DNA from: an uncultured Bryobacterales bacterium
GTDB lineage: Bacteria > Acidobacteriota > Terriglobia > Bryobacterales > Bryobacteraceae
NCBI GenBank assembly: GCA_937959285.1
Contig: CALGAR010000002.1
Span: forward strand, 115,913-179,912
DNA: 64,000 nt
Direction: 5' to 3'
Below the pieces are notes generated by a model, which had not been told where the DNA came from, made no database searches, and saw only the letters and a list, made by a program, of their open reading frames with translations. This document shows, piece by piece, positions 44,449 through 53,913 of the stretch (position 1 is the first letter of the stretch; each line of letters begins with the position of its first letter). The position numbers and the translations under genes were made by a program.

Positions 44449-47400
44449 TCAGCCCTCCCTCGGCCGCCGGATGGAATCGCGCACACGGGCCCGGATTCTC
44501 GACAGACGCTCAGACACGTTGCCGGACCAGCGTTCCCACCAGCGGCCCATCCTGCGCCAGACCGGCAGTTCCCGAACATCGTCGAACAGCGAGTAGAACA
44601 CTGGTACGGCGAGAAGCGTCAGCAGCAGGCAGAGCGTCTGTCCTCCAGCAACGAGCACGCCAATTGAGCGATTCGTGGCGGAGCCGGGTCCGCTCGAAAA
44701 GACCAGCGGTAGCATTCCCGCCACGAGCGAGATGGTGGTCATCAGGATCGGCCTGAGACGGTCCCGGTTTGCCTGAATGATCGCCTCATAACGCTCCATG
44801 CCGGCGGCACGAAGGCCGTTCGTATGATCGATTTGGAGGATTGCGTTCTTCTTTACGATGCCGAATAGCAGAAGCAGGCCAAGCCCCGAGTACACATTGA
44901 CCGTCTGGCCGAACAGCAGCAGAGACAGGATGCCAAACGGCACCGCGAGCGGCAGGGTCAGCAGGATTGTCACCGGATGTAGGAATGATTCGAACTGCGC
45001 GGCGAGGACCATGTACATGAACACGAAGGAGAGTAGAAACGCGAGCCCGAAGTAGTAGCCAGCGCGGCCCAGCTCTCGCGATCTGCCAGTCACCCCGGAG
45101 GAGTAGCCGGGCGGAAGCCCAATCTCGCGAACAATCCGCTCGATCTCGGAGATCACCGCGGCTTGAGACCCGCCCGGGAGTACGTTGGCCAGGAGCGTAA
45201 ACTGGCGTTCCCGGTTCAGACGCTCAATCGTGGTTGGACCGGTTCCGGGAACGATATCGACGACCCGGTCGAGAGTAATAGGCTCTCCCGTCTCTGATCG
45301 GACCACAATCCTTTCAAGCCCCTGCCGGGACCGCCGGAATTCGGGCGCCGCACGCATCCTGACGTCATATTGCTCGTCCTTGACATCGAAGGTGGACACC
45401 TCTTCGCCGGCAATCAGAAGATTGACGGCCTGCACAATATCGGAGACACGAACGCGAAGATCATCCGCATTCTTGCGGTTGATCTCCAGACGGAACTCCG
45501 GCCGCCCTGCCTCAAGTGTCGAGTCGACGTCAACCACGTCCGGCAGTGTTCGCACCCGGCGGACCAGCTCGTTCGAGAGCCTTGTCAGGACCTCCAAATC
45601 GGGTCCCGCAACGAAGTATTGAATATCCGCCTGCCGGAAGCTCCCGCCCGCCGCGCCCGCCGAGGCCTCCTGAACGCTCTTGCGCAAGTTGGCCGGGTAC
45701 CGGTCGAGCAGCGAACGCGCGCGAATCATGAGCTCCGCCTGGGAACGCTTGCGCTGCTTAATCGGCACAAGCCGGACGTAGATGGTCGCCGAGTTCACCG
45801 CACCCTGCGCGCCACCGACACTGGTCAGCGTGTCCGTCACCTCCGGCAATTCCTGTCGTAAGTCTCTGGCGATGGATTCCGCCAGGGCCGTAGTGGCAGC
45901 CAGTGAGTACCCCTCCGGCGCGGTGATCGATATCTGAAACTCAGATCTGTCGTCCTGCGGAAGGAAGTTCTTTCCAATCGCAGCGAACAAAGGAACGATA
46001 GAAGCAATTACAAACAGACTGACGACAACAAGGAAGAGGCGATGCGCCATCGTCCATTCAAGCATTCGGACATAGGCCTCATCGATCCTCCTATAGAACC
46101 AGCTCTGCTTCGATTCCCCCTCTCCGCCCTCCCGTGTCGGTTTGACGAACCGCGACGCGAGCATCGGCGTCAGAGTGAAAGAAACAAGCGCCGACACCAT
46201 CACGGCAAAGGCGGCCGTCAGCCCGAACGACGCCATAAATCGTCCGACAATACCGCCCATGAATCCGACGGGAACGAACACGGCAAGTAGAGATAGCGTG
46301 GTGGCCATGACGGCAAGGCCGATCTCCCTGGTCCCGAGAATGGCGGCCTCGAACGGCGAATAGTGCTTTTCCTCCATATAGCGGAAGATGTTTTCGAGAA
46401 CGATAATCGCGTCGTCAATGACAATGCCGACCATCAGCGTCAGCGCCAGCAGCGTAATTTGATTGAGCGTATAGCCCTGCCACGCCATGAAGCCGAACGT
46501 GGAAACGATCGACGTCGGGATGGCGACAGCGGCGATGAGCGTGGTTCGAATATTCGCCAAGAAGGCGAAGATGACGACGGACGCCAGGATGCCGCCTTCG
46601 ATCAGATGCGTCTGCACTGATTGGATGGCCGCGTTGATGTAGATAGACTGATCCGAGATAACCTCTGTGCGGAATCCGCTTGGAAGCCTCGGTCCAATCT
46701 CCGCAACGCGCCGCTTTACTCCTTCCGCAATCGCTACCGTGTTTTGCCCGGACTGCTTTGAGACCACGAGTGTGACAGCGGGTTGTGCGTTGAGCAGGGA
46801 CGCCGAACGGGCTTCTTCCGCCGTGTCCAGCGCAACGCCAATGTCCTTTACGCGCACCGTATAGTCGCCGCGCCGCGCAATCGCTATTTCGTTGAAGTCC
46901 TTCGAGTCCACAATCCGGCCCATGGTCCGGACGCTGTACTCCGTCGGTCCGGCATCAATCCTCCCGCCGGGCAGCTCAAGATTCTGCTGTTGGATAGCAG
47001 TAGCGACGTCGTTCACGGTCAGGTTGAATGCCAGCATCCGGTTTGGGTCGACTCGTACTTCAATCTCCCGGGTCCGCCCGCCGACCACCTCCACCTGCCC
47101 GACTCCGCTGACCGTCTGTATCTGCTCGCTGATGACGTTCTCTGCGACATCGGTTACGTCGCGAAGTGGACGGGGCGCCGCGACCGCAAGCTGAAGGATG
47201 GGCGAAGCGCCGGGGTCGATCTTGCGGATGACAGGCTGCTCCGCGGTCTCCGGGAGGTCCGGCAGAATCCGGCTGATCGCATCGCGCACCTCCTGAGCTG
47301 CAACGTCAACGTCCTTCTCGAGAATGAACGACACCACAACCTGAGAAAGACCTTCGACGGACGTCGACCGCAGCTCGTCGACTCCATTCACCGTGTTGAC

Positions 47401-47613
47401 CGCCTCTTCAATCCGGCGCGTGATCTCCGTTTCGATCACTTCGGGCGAAGCGCCCGGATCTGTTGTCGTGATGATGACCGTCGGAATATCGATGTTCGGC
47501 AGCAGGTCAACGCCCAGGTTGAAGAACGAGAAGACACCGATGACCGTCAGGGCCAGGATGAGCATTGTGGCGAAGACGGGCCTTCGAATGCAGATCTCGG
47601 CAAGCTTATGCAT
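44449..47613 (-). CDS. RND efflux transporter, HAE1/AcrB type
   Basis: Inner-membrane proton-driven multidrug exporter of 1054 residues, the normal length for the family, with twelve predicted transmembrane helices and two large periplasmic loops. The N-terminus (ICIRRPVFATMLILALTVIGVF) is diagnostic. Helix 4 carries the proton-relay Asp pair in VGIVIDDAIIVLENI. The second half opens with MAHRLFLVVVSLFVIASIVP and shows the conserved GIVKKNAILQIDHTN. It lies between the adaptor and TolC genes, so a complete tripartite pump is encoded. The substrate class cannot be read from sequence; several-drug or solvent export is usual. Confidence 0.95.
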   Translation of the reverse strand: MHKLAEICIRRPVFATMLILALTVIGVFSFFNLGVDLLPNIDIPTVIITTTDPGASPEVIETEITRRIEEAVNTVNGVDELRSTSVEGLSQVVVSFILEKDVDVAAQEVRDAISRILPDLPETAEQPVIRKIDPGASPILQLAVAAPRPLRDVTDVAENVISEQIQTVSGVGQVEVVGGRTREIEVRVDPNRMLAFNLTVNDVATAIQQQNLELPGGRIDAGPTEYSVRTMGRIVDSKDFNEIAIARRGDYTVRVKDIGVALDTAEEARSASLLNAQPAVTLVVSKQSGQNTVAIAEGVKRRVAEIGPRLPSGFRTEVISDQSIYINAAIQSVQTHLIEGGILASVVIFAFLANIRTTLIAAVAIPTSIVSTFGFMAWQGYTLNQITLLALTLMVGIVIDDAIIVLENIFRYMEEKHYSPFEAAILGTREIGLAVMATTLSLLAVFVPVGFMGGIVGRFMASFGLTAAFAVMVSALVSFTLTPMLASRFVKPTREGGEGESKQSWFYRRIDEAYVRMLEWTMAHRLFLVVVSLFVIASIVPLFAAIGKNFLPQDDRSEFQISITAPEGYSLAATTALAESIARDLRQELPEVTDTLTSVGGAQGAVNSATIYVRLVPIKQRKRSQAELMIRARSLLDRYPANLRKSVQEASAGAAGGSFRQADIQYFVAGPDLEVLTRLSNELVRRVRTLPDVVDVDSTLEAGRPEFRLEINRKNADDLRVRVSDIVQAVNLLIAGEEVSTFDVKDEQYDVRMRAAPEFRRSRQGLERIVVRSETGEPITLDRVVDIVPGTGPTTIERLNRERQFTLLANVLPGGSQAAVISEIERIVREIGLPPGYSSGVTGRSRELGRAGYYFGLAFLLSFVFMYMVLAAQFESFLHPVTILLTLPLAVPFGILSLLLFGQTVNVYSGLGLLLLFGIVKKNAILQIDHTNGLRAAGMERYEAIIQANRDRLRPILMTTISLVAGMLPLVFSSGPGSATNRSIGVLVAGGQTLCLLLTLLAVPVFYSLFDDVRELPVWRRMGRWWERWSGNVSERLSRIRARVRDSIRRPREG

Positions 47614-47631
47614 AGTGTCGCGGGCGCAACC

Positions 47632-48942
47632 TCAAGAAGACGCCTCAATGCGAACTGGCGCCTGGTCGTACAACCGTTCCAAATTGCTCGTGACCACGAG
47701 CTCGCCGCCGGAGAGTCCGAAGAGGACACGAATCATTCCGTCCGCCTCGGCCTTTCCGATCTGAACCACGCGGACGCGTGCCTTGCCGTTCTCAATGACA
47801 TACACCTGGCGGGACTCGGTCTCACTCTCGAAGAGGAGGGCCGACGGCGGCACAAACACGGCGCGCTCCGTTTGAGGCAGGAGAAGGTGCGCCACAGCAA
47901 ACATGCCCGGGCGTAAAGCGCCATCGGTGTTTGCAAATTCGGCCTCAACAAGAAAGGTGCGGGACTGCGGATCCACCGCGGCGTTGATGATCGTAACCTT
48001 GCCGGTGAAATCGTGGTTCGGGTATGCGTCAACGCGAGCGGACGCCGTCATCCCGAGCCGGACCTGCCCCGAATGACGTTCCGGGATGAGCAATTGCAAA
48101 CGGATGGGTTGGAGTTTCGTGAGGGTGGCCGCATTTGTCGTTAGAGCGACCCATTCACCGACGGAGACAGGCCGAGCCGTTATGGAACCGTTGAAGGGAG
48201 CTCGAATGACCGTATTCGCAAGATCCCGGCGCGCAATTTCGAGCGCGGCGCGAGCCGCCTCTGCGGCCGCCTGCGCGGTCTTGACGGCTTCATAGGCCTT
48301 CCGGGCAGCGTCCAGCGCCGCCTCGTACTGCTCGCGCGCGGCGCGCGCCGACGCTTCGGCTGCCCGAGCCTGTGTTCGTGTCTGCTCAAACGCGCTTCGC
48401 GAGACATCGCCTGTCTCAACCAGCGCCGCGTAGCGGGCCTCCTCGGCCTGGGCTTGCCCGACTTGTGCTTCAGCAGCTTCCCAGTTCGCGCGGGCGGCGC
48501 GCACTGTCGGCACCGCCTCCGCCCGAAACGGAGCCCCCGGCTTAAGTCCAATCGCCACCTGAGCCTCCACCACTGCCGCCCGCGCCTGCTGAAAGCTGGC
48601 CTCCGCCTGTCGAACAACAAGCTGCTGATCGGTCGGGTCGAGGACAACGACCGGATCTCCCCGGCGCACATAGTCGCCGACTTCCACCGGCGTTGCGAGT
48701 ACGCGGCCGGCCACTCGCGGCGCCAGGTCTGACGATTCTTCGGCAACGAAGCTCCCCGTGACTTCGATCGTCAGCGGCACCTCCTGTACTATGGCTGTCG
48801 CGACGCGCACCGGTACCGCAGGTGCGCCTGCTTTGGCCTCCGCGCCCCTTTCTCGCCGTCCGCAAGAGGCAATGACTGCCAAGGCGAGCATCACAAGCCC
48901 GAGTCGCATCCTTCGTTTGATCACATTCCATATCTCGGGCAT
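47632..48942 (-). CDS. RND periplasmic adaptor (membrane fusion protein), lipoprotein
   Basis: Adaptor subunit of 436 residues linking pump and outer-membrane channel. The N-terminus has a lipobox (ALAVIASC), giving a lipid-anchored periplasmic protein. The order is the usual one: lipoyl half (VAGRVLATPVEVGDYVRRGDPVVVLD), a long Ala/Arg/Gln-rich coiled-coil hairpin of about 150 residues, the second lipoyl half (TVIRAPFNGSITARPVSVGEW) and the beta-barrel. It is the first gene of the operon, 18 bases before the pump gene. An internal ATG 11 codons later is a less likely start. No regulator is adjacent. Confidence 0.94.
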   Translation of the reverse strand: MPEIWNVIKRRMRLGLVMLALAVIASCGRRERGAEAKAGAPAVPVRVATAIVQEVPLTIEVTGSFVAEESSDLAPRVAGRVLATPVEVGDYVRRGDPVVVLDPTDQQLVVRQAEASFQQARAAVVEAQVAIGLKPGAPFRAEAVPTVRAARANWEAAEAQVGQAQAEEARYAALVETGDVSRSAFEQTRTQARAAEASARAAREQYEAALDAARKAYEAVKTAQAAAEAARAALEIARRDLANTVIRAPFNGSITARPVSVGEWVALTTNAATLTKLQPIRLQLLIPERHSGQVRLGMTASARVDAYPNHDFTGKVTIINAAVDPQSRTFLVEAEFANTDGALRPGMFAVAHLLLPQTERAVFVPPSALLFESETESRQVYVIENGKARVRVVQIGKAEADGMIRVLFGLSGGELVVTSNLERLYDQAPVRIEASS

Positions 48943-49067
48943 TCGTCTCGCTTTAGCCGAAGCTCACTCTTGAGATACTGAAGACCGGTAACTGATTCCT
49001 CGATAGTTTTCCCGCCGCATGCCCGTCTTCCTGTCCAGACTTCGAAACTGGCGCCCGGAAGCACGCT

Positions 49068-49727
49068 CTAAACCCTTGCTTCGAGCGTTAGCCTGAACCA
49101 GGGATAGTGCCGGCGGACGCGTACCTCCTTCAGGCCTGCCGCGCGCGCCAGGCGATCGAGCTCTCGGGCGCGAAACGCTGCCTCCACCGACAGCTTTCCG
49201 TCGTGAACCGTAAACGGTCCCCACTTCATCAGCCACCGGGTGCCAGGCAGAAAGTAGTAAGGGATCGGGTTCCGTTCCAGATCGATTGCGAGAACAGCCC
49301 GGCGTGCTTTCGCAGAGAAGTCGCTGAGCAGATACGTCACTTCGTCGTCGCTGAAGTGATGAAGAAACAGCGACGAGAAAACAAAATCGAAGCTGCGATC
49401 ACGGAAGGGTATCTGGAACGCGTTAGCGCCAACACGTGGAGAGGGCGCGGGTGCAAGGTAAGGAACACGGCGATCAAGAGATACGACAGTAGCTCTAGGG
49501 TAGTGCTTCTTAATTGCGCGAGCCATGTCCCCCGAAGCAGCGCCTACATCAAGCACAGAGAAGGCCTCGCTTCTCCGGACATGTCGTGAAAACATCCGCT
49601 TGAGAATCCGATGTCCCCCGAAGAAACGGTTGATGCGCACAAGGTCACGCAGGTTTTCCGTGACTATGCTCGGATCCGCCGTGTCCAGAAGTTCCTGCCC
49701 GATTACTCTCCCGCCGCAGCAGCGCAC
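49068..49727 (-). CDS. Class I SAM-dependent methyltransferase
   Basis: A 219-residue methyltransferase. The ATG at 49727 has an ideal GGAGGAAC site. Motif I is VLDVGAASGDMARAI near residue 58. The post-I acidic residue is in VVSLDRR, and DFVFSSLFLHHFSDDEV is the methyltransf_11-type motif. The C-terminal half (KWGPFTVHDGKLSVEAAFRARELDRLARAAG) resembles methyltransferases found beside polyketide or isoprenoid genes, but none are here. It is divergent from the Tat-exported oxidoreductase gene. The substrate is unknown. Confidence 0.88.
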   Translation of the reverse strand: MRCCGGRVIGQELLDTADPSIVTENLRDLVRINRFFGGHRILKRMFSRHVRRSEAFSVLDVGAASGDMARAIKKHYPRATVVSLDRRVPYLAPAPSPRVGANAFQIPFRDRSFDFVFSSLFLHHFSDDEVTYLLSDFSAKARRAVLAIDLERNPIPYYFLPGTRWLMKWGPFTVHDGKLSVEAAFRARELDRLARAAGLKEVRVRRHYPWFRLTLEARV

Positions 49728-49846
49728 ATTGTTCCTCCAGCACGTATGATTCGCGAGAGGGCCGAAACGTTTTATATCTGGGCGCTTCGGATGCGCGGCG
49801 AAGCTGCGGTTCCGATGATACTCTGTTCCTACTGAGGAGGCGTGCG

Positions 49847-51118
49847 ATGAATCGTCGAGACTTTGCCAGAGTTGCCGCGGCAGGAGCAGTCCCCTTACTG
49901 CGAGCGCAGGGCAAGAAGTACACCACAGCCCTCATCGGGACAGGCTGGTGGGGAATGAATATTTTGAGGACGGCGATTGCAGCCGGGGAGTCCAAAGTAG
50001 TCGCTATGTGCGACGTTGATCAGAACCAGCTCGACCCGGCCGCAGCCGAGGTGACGAAGCTGTGCGGAGACCAGCCGAAGAAGTATAAGGATTTCCGTGA
50101 AATGCTCGCCAAGGAGAAGCCGGAGATCGCGATCGTGGCTACCCCCGATCACTGGCATCCGCTGGCGATGATTGAGGCGGTGAAAACGGGCGCTCACGTC
50201 TACGTCGAAAAGCCGATCGGTCACACCATTAACGAGGGCCGTGCCATGGTGAAGGCGGCGCGTGACGCCGGCAGAATTGTTCAGGTCGGCACGCACCGGC
50301 GCGTTTCGCCGCACAACGTCAGCGGCATGGAGTTTTTGCGATCGGGCAAGGTCGGAAAGATCGGGATGATCCGCGCCTTCGTGCATAACGCGGGAGGTCC
50401 CGGGCAAATGGTCGCAGACAGCGAACCGCAGAAGGGATTGGACTGGAATATGTGGTGCGGACCGGCGCCGCTGCGCCCTTATAACAAGTCAATCCATCCC
50501 CGCGGATTCCGGCAGTTCCTCGAGTATGCCAACGGAACGTGCGGCGACTGGGGCATCCACTGGTTCGACCAGATCCTGTGGTGGACCGAGGAAAAGTACC
50601 CCCGCCGGGTCTTTTCTACTGGCGGACGGTACATCAAGCAGGACAACAGCAACGCCCCGGATACCCAGGTGGCGACGTTCCAGTTTGAGACGTTCACCGC
50701 CGTCTGGGAGCATCGTACGTATGCCGGAAATCAAGCCGAAAAAGCGCCTCTCGGCGCGTACTTCTACGGCACGAAGGGTACGTTCCATATGGGCTGGCGC
50801 GATGGCTGGACGTTCTACCCGGCCGCCAAAGGAGAACCGGTCATTCACGAGGATCCGAAGCTCCACGAACCGGACAGCCAGAACATAAAGGAACTCTGGG
50901 CCGACTTCCTTGAAAGCATCAAGAAAAATCGGCGTCCGGTTTGCGATATCGAGATCGGCCATCGCTCCACGAACATGAGCCTGCTGGCCATGCTCTCGCT
51001 GCGGATCGGCCGGAGCATTCAATGGGACGGCGACAAGGAGCAGATCATTGGTGATGCCGAAGCCAACGCACTTCTGAGCCGCAAATACCGGCAGCCCTGG
51101 GAGTATCCGCGGATTTAG
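49847..51118 (+). CDS. Tat-exported Gfo/Idh/MocA-family oxidoreductase
   Basis: Secreted dehydrogenase of 423 residues. The N-terminus MNRRDFARVAAAGAVPLLRAQ is a twin-arginine signal, implying folded export with bound NAD(P), as in other Gfo/Idh/MocA enzymes with Tat signals. The Rossmann motif is ALIGTGWWGMN, followed by IVATPDHWHPLAMIEA and EKPIGH. The segment TCGDWGIHWFDQILWWTEEKYP supplies the catalytic His region. Proteins of this class in Planctomycetota and Acidobacteriota act on sugars or glycosides in the periplasm. The neighbours do not reveal its substrate. Confidence 0.92.
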   Translation: MNRRDFARVAAAGAVPLLRAQGKKYTTALIGTGWWGMNILRTAIAAGESKVVAMCDVDQNQLDPAAAEVTKLCGDQPKKYKDFREMLAKEKPEIAIVATPDHWHPLAMIEAVKTGAHVYVEKPIGHTINEGRAMVKAARDAGRIVQVGTHRRVSPHNVSGMEFLRSGKVGKIGMIRAFVHNAGGPGQMVADSEPQKGLDWNMWCGPAPLRPYNKSIHPRGFRQFLEYANGTCGDWGIHWFDQILWWTEEKYPRRVFSTGGRYIKQDNSNAPDTQVATFQFETFTAVWEHRTYAGNQAEKAPLGAYFYGTKGTFHMGWRDGWTFYPAAKGEPVIHEDPKLHEPDSQNIKELWADFLESIKKNRRPVCDIEIGHRSTNMSLLAMLSLRIGRSIQWDGDKEQIIGDAEANALLSRKYRQPWEYPRI

Positions 51119-51140
51119 GCCGCCGAAAAGGCTGGCTCGA

Positions 51141-51572
51141 CTACTGGTTCGTCTTCATCGTCTCCAGCGTGCGGTTGTAGGCGCCCTCGAGGTCGTCGAC
51201 CGCCTTGTCAAGCCCTCGGCGGAAGCTGTGCCAGCCGCTGGCAGAAACTTCATCAATTCGCTCTATCTGACGCGAGATGTCCCGGCGTCGCGCCCGTAGA
51301 TCGTCCATGGCTTTCTGCGTCTCCCGGCTCACCTGGCCTCCGCGGGCTTTGACTTGCTTGTCGAGCGCCTCCAAACGCCGGTCGATGGCTTCGAGACGTT
51401 TTTCGAGAGCGTCCCGGTAGTCCTGGCGCTCCCCAGCCGTAATGCCTCCGGCACTGGATTCGGTGGCTGGGGAACTTGCGGCGCTTACTTCGGGTTGCCC
51501 TCGTCCGCTGCACCCGGCGCCAAATCCCGACACAAGGAGTATCGCAGCTATTGCGGCTCTACTCACTGTCAC
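51141..51572 (-). CDS. Small coiled-coil lipoprotein, function unknown
   Basis: A 143-residue lipoprotein starting at a GTG behind GAGGAGGAAC. The lipobox ends FGAGC at residue 21. A Ser/Ala-rich spacer leads to a charged coiled coil of about 90 residues (ALEKRLEAIDRRLEALDKQVKA, then MDDLRARRRDISRQIERIDEV). I do not recognise a named family. Similar small coiled-coil lipoproteins are often envelope-stress or peptidoglycan-associated. It is convergent with the oxidoreductase gene and downstream of the beta-propeller gene on the same strand. Confidence 0.75.
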   Translation of the reverse strand: MTVSRAAIAAILLVSGFGAGCSGRGQPEVSAASSPATESSAGGITAGERQDYRDALEKRLEAIDRRLEALDKQVKARGGQVSRETQKAMDDLRARRRDISRQIERIDEVSASGWHSFRRGLDKAVDDLEGAYNRTLETMKTNQ

Positions 51573-51682
51573 ATGTTCCTCCTCAGTTGAAGCAAGACGA
51601 AACGCGGCCGCCGTTTCGAGCTCCAGCGAAACACCCCGGAGTCTTGACTCAACACGAAGGGAACATGTTTCCTGGCCGAAAG

Positions 51683-52915
51683 TTAAGTCTGCCGGACGTT
51701 GTAGCAGGAGAGCATACCGCGATTCCGAATGTACAACCGCCCTCCGCAGACAACCGGATGAGCCCAGCTCGGCAGCCCCTGATCTTCAATGCGGAAGCGG
51801 CCTTTCTCGCGATATCCCTCGGGCGTCGCCTCGGCCAGCCCGACCGTATTGCTTTCGCCCAACAGGTAAAGATGACCATCCGCTGCCACCAGGCTGCCTT
51901 TTCCGACGCTGCGGTGGCGCCAGGCGACCTTGCCCGTTGCAAATTCAAGACAAGTCAGGATCGCGTTCGAGAAACCGTAAAGATGGTCCCCAATCAGGAC
52001 CACGCCGCCATGATGGTTCTGCATCTCACGGCTGAAATAAAGCTCCCTAGCCTCCACTTCCTTGCCCCGGGGCCTCAGTTCGAGCAGCGCGCAACCCGTG
52101 CCGTAAGCAGTGGTGTAAAACACCCTGTTGTCATGGAAGATGGGAGTCGCGACGTTAGCCACGCGATTCGCTACTGGCTGGTAGCGCCATAACAGCTTCC
52201 CGTCCTCAGCCCGCACCCCGACCGCCGAATTGTGGGTCAACGTCATGTACACCCGAACGCCGTGCACATCCGCAGGAATGCACGAGGAATATCCGGCAGG
52301 ATCGCTCAGCTCCTTCGACGTCCAGATTGTTTTCCCAGTGGCTTTCTCTAGAGCCACGATCGTTGCGCTACGACCTCCCGGGGTCACAATCAGACGGTCG
52401 CCGTCGATTAATGGTGATTCACTGTAGTGCCAGTTCGGATTGCTTCCGCCAAAATCGCGGAGCAGATTTCGTCGCCAGATGATGCCGCCATTGGCAGCGT
52501 TCACGCAAGCGAGATCGCCGTTTTCCGTCAGTGCGTAGACGCGGTCGCCGTCGATCGTTGGAGTAGCGCGAGGCCCGTCGCCGCGATCTTGCGCAAGCTT
52601 CCGCCCAAGCGCGGTACTCCATAGCCTCTTTCCGTCATTCCGGCTCAGGCAGAACAGCGCGCTTTCAGAACCTTGGGTACCTTGCACATAGAGCCGGTCA
52701 CCCTTCATGGATACCGAGCCGTATCCGTCGCCCAATCCTGTCATGGACCATACAACTGGAGGCCCATTGGACGGCCACGATTTCATCAGACCGGAGTCAG
52801 TCGAAATGCCGTTGCGGAGAGGCCCTCGCCACTGCGGCCAATCCGCTGTCTGTTCCGCACCGCAAAGGGGCAGCAGTGGAGCAGAAAGCAGAGGGAGGAA
52901 CGTCCGTCGATTCAT
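51683..52915 (-). CDS. Exported PQQ-like beta-propeller repeat protein
   Basis: A 410-residue outer-membrane-assembly-factor-BamB-like or quinoprotein-like propeller. The N-terminus (MNRRTFLPLLSAPLLPLCGA) is an RR-containing signal peptide, possibly Tat. The mature start DWPQWRGPLRNGIS is typical of PQQ-like propellers of Acidobacteriota and Planctomycetota. Repeats such as ACVNAANGGIIWRRNL, VALEKATGKTIWTSKEL and LEFATGKVAWRHRS follow. No heme or catalytic PQQ-dehydrogenase Trp-docking arrangement can be confirmed by eye, so an enzymatic role is not claimed. Confidence 0.88.
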   Translation of the reverse strand: MNRRTFLPLLSAPLLPLCGAEQTADWPQWRGPLRNGISTDSGLMKSWPSNGPPVVWSMTGLGDGYGSVSMKGDRLYVQGTQGSESALFCLSRNDGKRLWSTALGRKLAQDRGDGPRATPTIDGDRVYALTENGDLACVNAANGGIIWRRNLLRDFGGSNPNWHYSESPLIDGDRLIVTPGGRSATIVALEKATGKTIWTSKELSDPAGYSSCIPADVHGVRVYMTLTHNSAVGVRAEDGKLLWRYQPVANRVANVATPIFHDNRVFYTTAYGTGCALLELRPRGKEVEARELYFSREMQNHHGGVVLIGDHLYGFSNAILTCLEFATGKVAWRHRSVGKGSLVAADGHLYLLGESNTVGLAEATPEGYREKGRFRIEDQGLPSWAHPVVCGGRLYIRNRGMLSCYNVRQT

Positions 52916-53087
52916 GAGCGCCTCCTGTTGTCAGACCAGTCTACATCCACTGCTCTAGCGCGAAAAACCGGCTTAAGAACTTTACAAACCCGTGCGCTCA
53001 ATGGCGGTTTAATTCGCAACTGAAAGGCTTCCGGCGCTGAAACAGATTGGGCATGCGGGAGTCCAACACCCGAAAGGAGGCTAGCGT

Positions 53088-53855
53088 ATGGCGCAGAACG
53101 AGGCTCCCGGAACGACCACTCAAACCTGGGGGCAGCCGGGTCAAAGCAACATTCCATACGGAGAGTCCCGCCGCTACGCATCGCCAGGCGAGGCGCAACT
53201 GCAGGGCTCTCAACGCTTTGGCCAGGAAGGTATGGGATCGAGAGTTGGACTCTACTCGGCGATCGCGGCCGGATCTATCGGCGCTTTGGCCTTTCTTCTC
53301 ATGAATCGCGAAAAGGCCCAGGAAGTGATCGAGGAAGGCGTGGGACGTTTCGCCCATCGCGCGCGCGGACCGGGCCGCGAAATTGGCGAAGGCAGAGACA
53401 CCAGCGAGATTCGGGCGCGCGATATCATGACGGAATCGCCGGCCGTGGTCACGCCCGACACGGACCTGAAGAAGGTCGCGCAACTGATGGCGGAATGCGA
53501 CTGCGGCGCCGTCCCGGTCGTTGACAGCAAGTCGAGCCGAAGACCCATCGGCGTCATCACGGATCGCGACATCGTCATCAGAACCATTGCGGAAGGAAGA
53601 GATCCGATGGACTGTACTGCCCGGGATTGCATGACTGAGGATGTGATCTCCGTGCGGCCGGAAGCGACCGTCGACCAGGTCATCGAAAAAATGGAAACGC
53701 ATCAGGTACGTCGTGTTCTGGTGGTCGACCGGAATGGCAAGTGCCAGGGAATTATCTCCCAGGGAGACGTCGCGAGGCATGCCCCGAAACGTGCGGCGGG
53801 CGAACTGATTCGGGAAGTCTCCAAATCGAGCGGCATTTTCGCCCGGGCTCGGTAA
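53088..53855 (+). CDS. Membrane-associated protein with paired CBS domains
   Basis: A 255-residue protein with a very strong AAAGGAGG site before the ATG. The first 45 residues are Gln/Gly-rich and probably disordered. A single hydrophobic helix follows (about 52-72, GLYSAIAAGSIGALAFLLM). Two CBS domains then occupy about 108-170 and 171-235, with the recurrent IMTESPAVVTPDTDLKKVAQ and CMTEDVISVRPEATVDQVIE openings and GVITDRDI/GIISQGDVA ends. CBS pairs bind adenosyl nucleotides or act as energy sensors. A CBS pair attached to a membrane anchor with no channel or dehydrogenase domain suggests a sensor or adaptor. Confidence 0.88.
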   Translation: MAQNEAPGTTTQTWGQPGQSNIPYGESRRYASPGEAQLQGSQRFGQEGMGSRVGLYSAIAAGSIGALAFLLMNREKAQEVIEEGVGRFAHRARGPGREIGEGRDTSEIRARDIMTESPAVVTPDTDLKKVAQLMAECDCGAVPVVDSKSSRRPIGVITDRDIVIRTIAEGRDPMDCTARDCMTEDVISVRPEATVDQVIEKMETHQVRRVLVVDRNGKCQGIISQGDVARHAPKRAAGELIREVSKSSGIFARAR

Positions 53856-53871
53856 AACTGATTTTTTCTGA

Positions 53872-53913
53872 CCGGACCGGGCTCCTCCTTCATCAGCACA
53901 GTCCCCGGTCCGG
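53872..53913. terminator. Hairpin at the convergent CBS / aminotransferase gene ends
   Basis: Exact 10-base arms CCGGACCGGG (53872-53881) and CCCGGTCCGG (53904-53913) with a 22-base loop. The right arm lies inside the last codons of the aminotransferase gene. No T-run follows (CCCCTC), so it is only terminator-like. Confidence 0.4.
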
